29,688 nt of DNA from a virus, in IMG/VR virus record IMGVR_UViG_3300032676_001454, positions 1 through 29,688 of that record; one strand, written 5' to 3'. Made by a program: the position numbers and the translations under genes. The notes below the pieces were generated by a model. It ran no database searches. It was not told where the DNA came from and saw only the letters and a list, made by a program, of their open reading frames with translations. Below are positions 29,630-29,688 of this stretch, one piece after another. Within the stretch, counting starts at the first letter, position 1. Every line of letters begins with the position of its first letter.

Positions 29630-29688
29630 TTACTTACGAGTGGAGACGAGTTGGGGTTCTGTCTGGGCAGCCTGCAGAGAAGTCAGGG
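29630..29688 (-). CDS. C-terminal end of a gene running off the window, probable capsid protein
   Basis: Only the last 18 or so residues are present (LTSLQAAQTEPQLVSTRK, then TAA). The frame is open to the window edge. In T7-like gene order the gene before tail tubular A is the major capsid protein, so that is the likeliest identity, but this fragment cannot show it. Confidence 0.55.
   Translation of the reverse strand, partial: LTSLQAAQTEPQLVSTRK

Noticed and set aside
1-29688. Prophage with lysogeny module
   Set aside because: No integrase, attachment site or recognisable repressor was found in the window.
1-29688. T7-type phage promoters or tRNA genes
   Set aside because: No repeated 17-23 base phage promoter and no cloverleaf were noticed; by-eye reading could miss diverged forms.

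Overview
The window is a contiguous piece of a tailed dsDNA bacteriophage genome with podovirus (T7-like) virion architecture. The host is probably Gram-negative, because the lysis block carries spanin-like genes; nothing here fixes the host more closely. No integrase, excisionase, recognisable lysogeny repressor, RNA polymerase, tRNA or CRISPR was seen, so a lytic phage is the simplest reading. All functional names come from motifs and gene order read by eye; no database search was run.

Layout. (1) 1-1084, minus strand: three small genes of unknown function read leftward from a candidate promoter near 1120-1147. (2) 1085-1591: a non-coding control region between divergent units, with a rightward promoter near 1520-1549 and copies of a recurring 8-bp word, CCGGGGAT. 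(3) 1592-6209, plus strand: a run of small early genes of mostly unknown function. It includes two likely zinc-binding proteins, a probably strongly expressed gene (2988-3605) with its own promoter and terminator, and a chain of tiny genes joined by start/stop overlaps. (4) 6202-15985, plus strand: replication, recombination and DNA metabolism. In order these are a Dda/RecD-like helicase, a PD-(D/E)XK nuclease with a four-cysteine set, a zinc-ribbon gene with a possible embedded membrane ORF, a Sak4-like ATPase, an SSB-like protein, a MazG-like pyrophosphohydrolase, a ParB-methyltransferase fusion, a family A DNA polymerase with an N-terminal uracil-glycosylase-like domain and 3'-5' exonuclease, and a DUF3987-like protein with an odd P-loop.

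(5) 15987-16026: a 17-bp perfect hairpin separates the two convergent halves and looks like a two-way terminator. (6) 16116-29688, minus strand, read right to left: the end of a probable capsid gene, tail tubular A-like and B-like proteins, a GNAT-like protein at the position of T7 gene 13, three internal-virion/ejection candidates, a tail fibre and a glycine-rich adhesin. After these come a lysis block (LydA-type holin, M15 peptidase endolysin, small second holin, overlapping spanin-like pair) and finally two genes whose products start with export signals. The last of these is a pectate-lyase-like tail spike.

The most unusual items are the signal-peptide tail spike and its coupled exported partner, the CCGGGGAT/promoter/dyad system, two paralogous genes on opposite strands sharing an identical 11-residue C-terminal motif, the embedded membrane ORF, and the polymerase and methyltransferase fusions.
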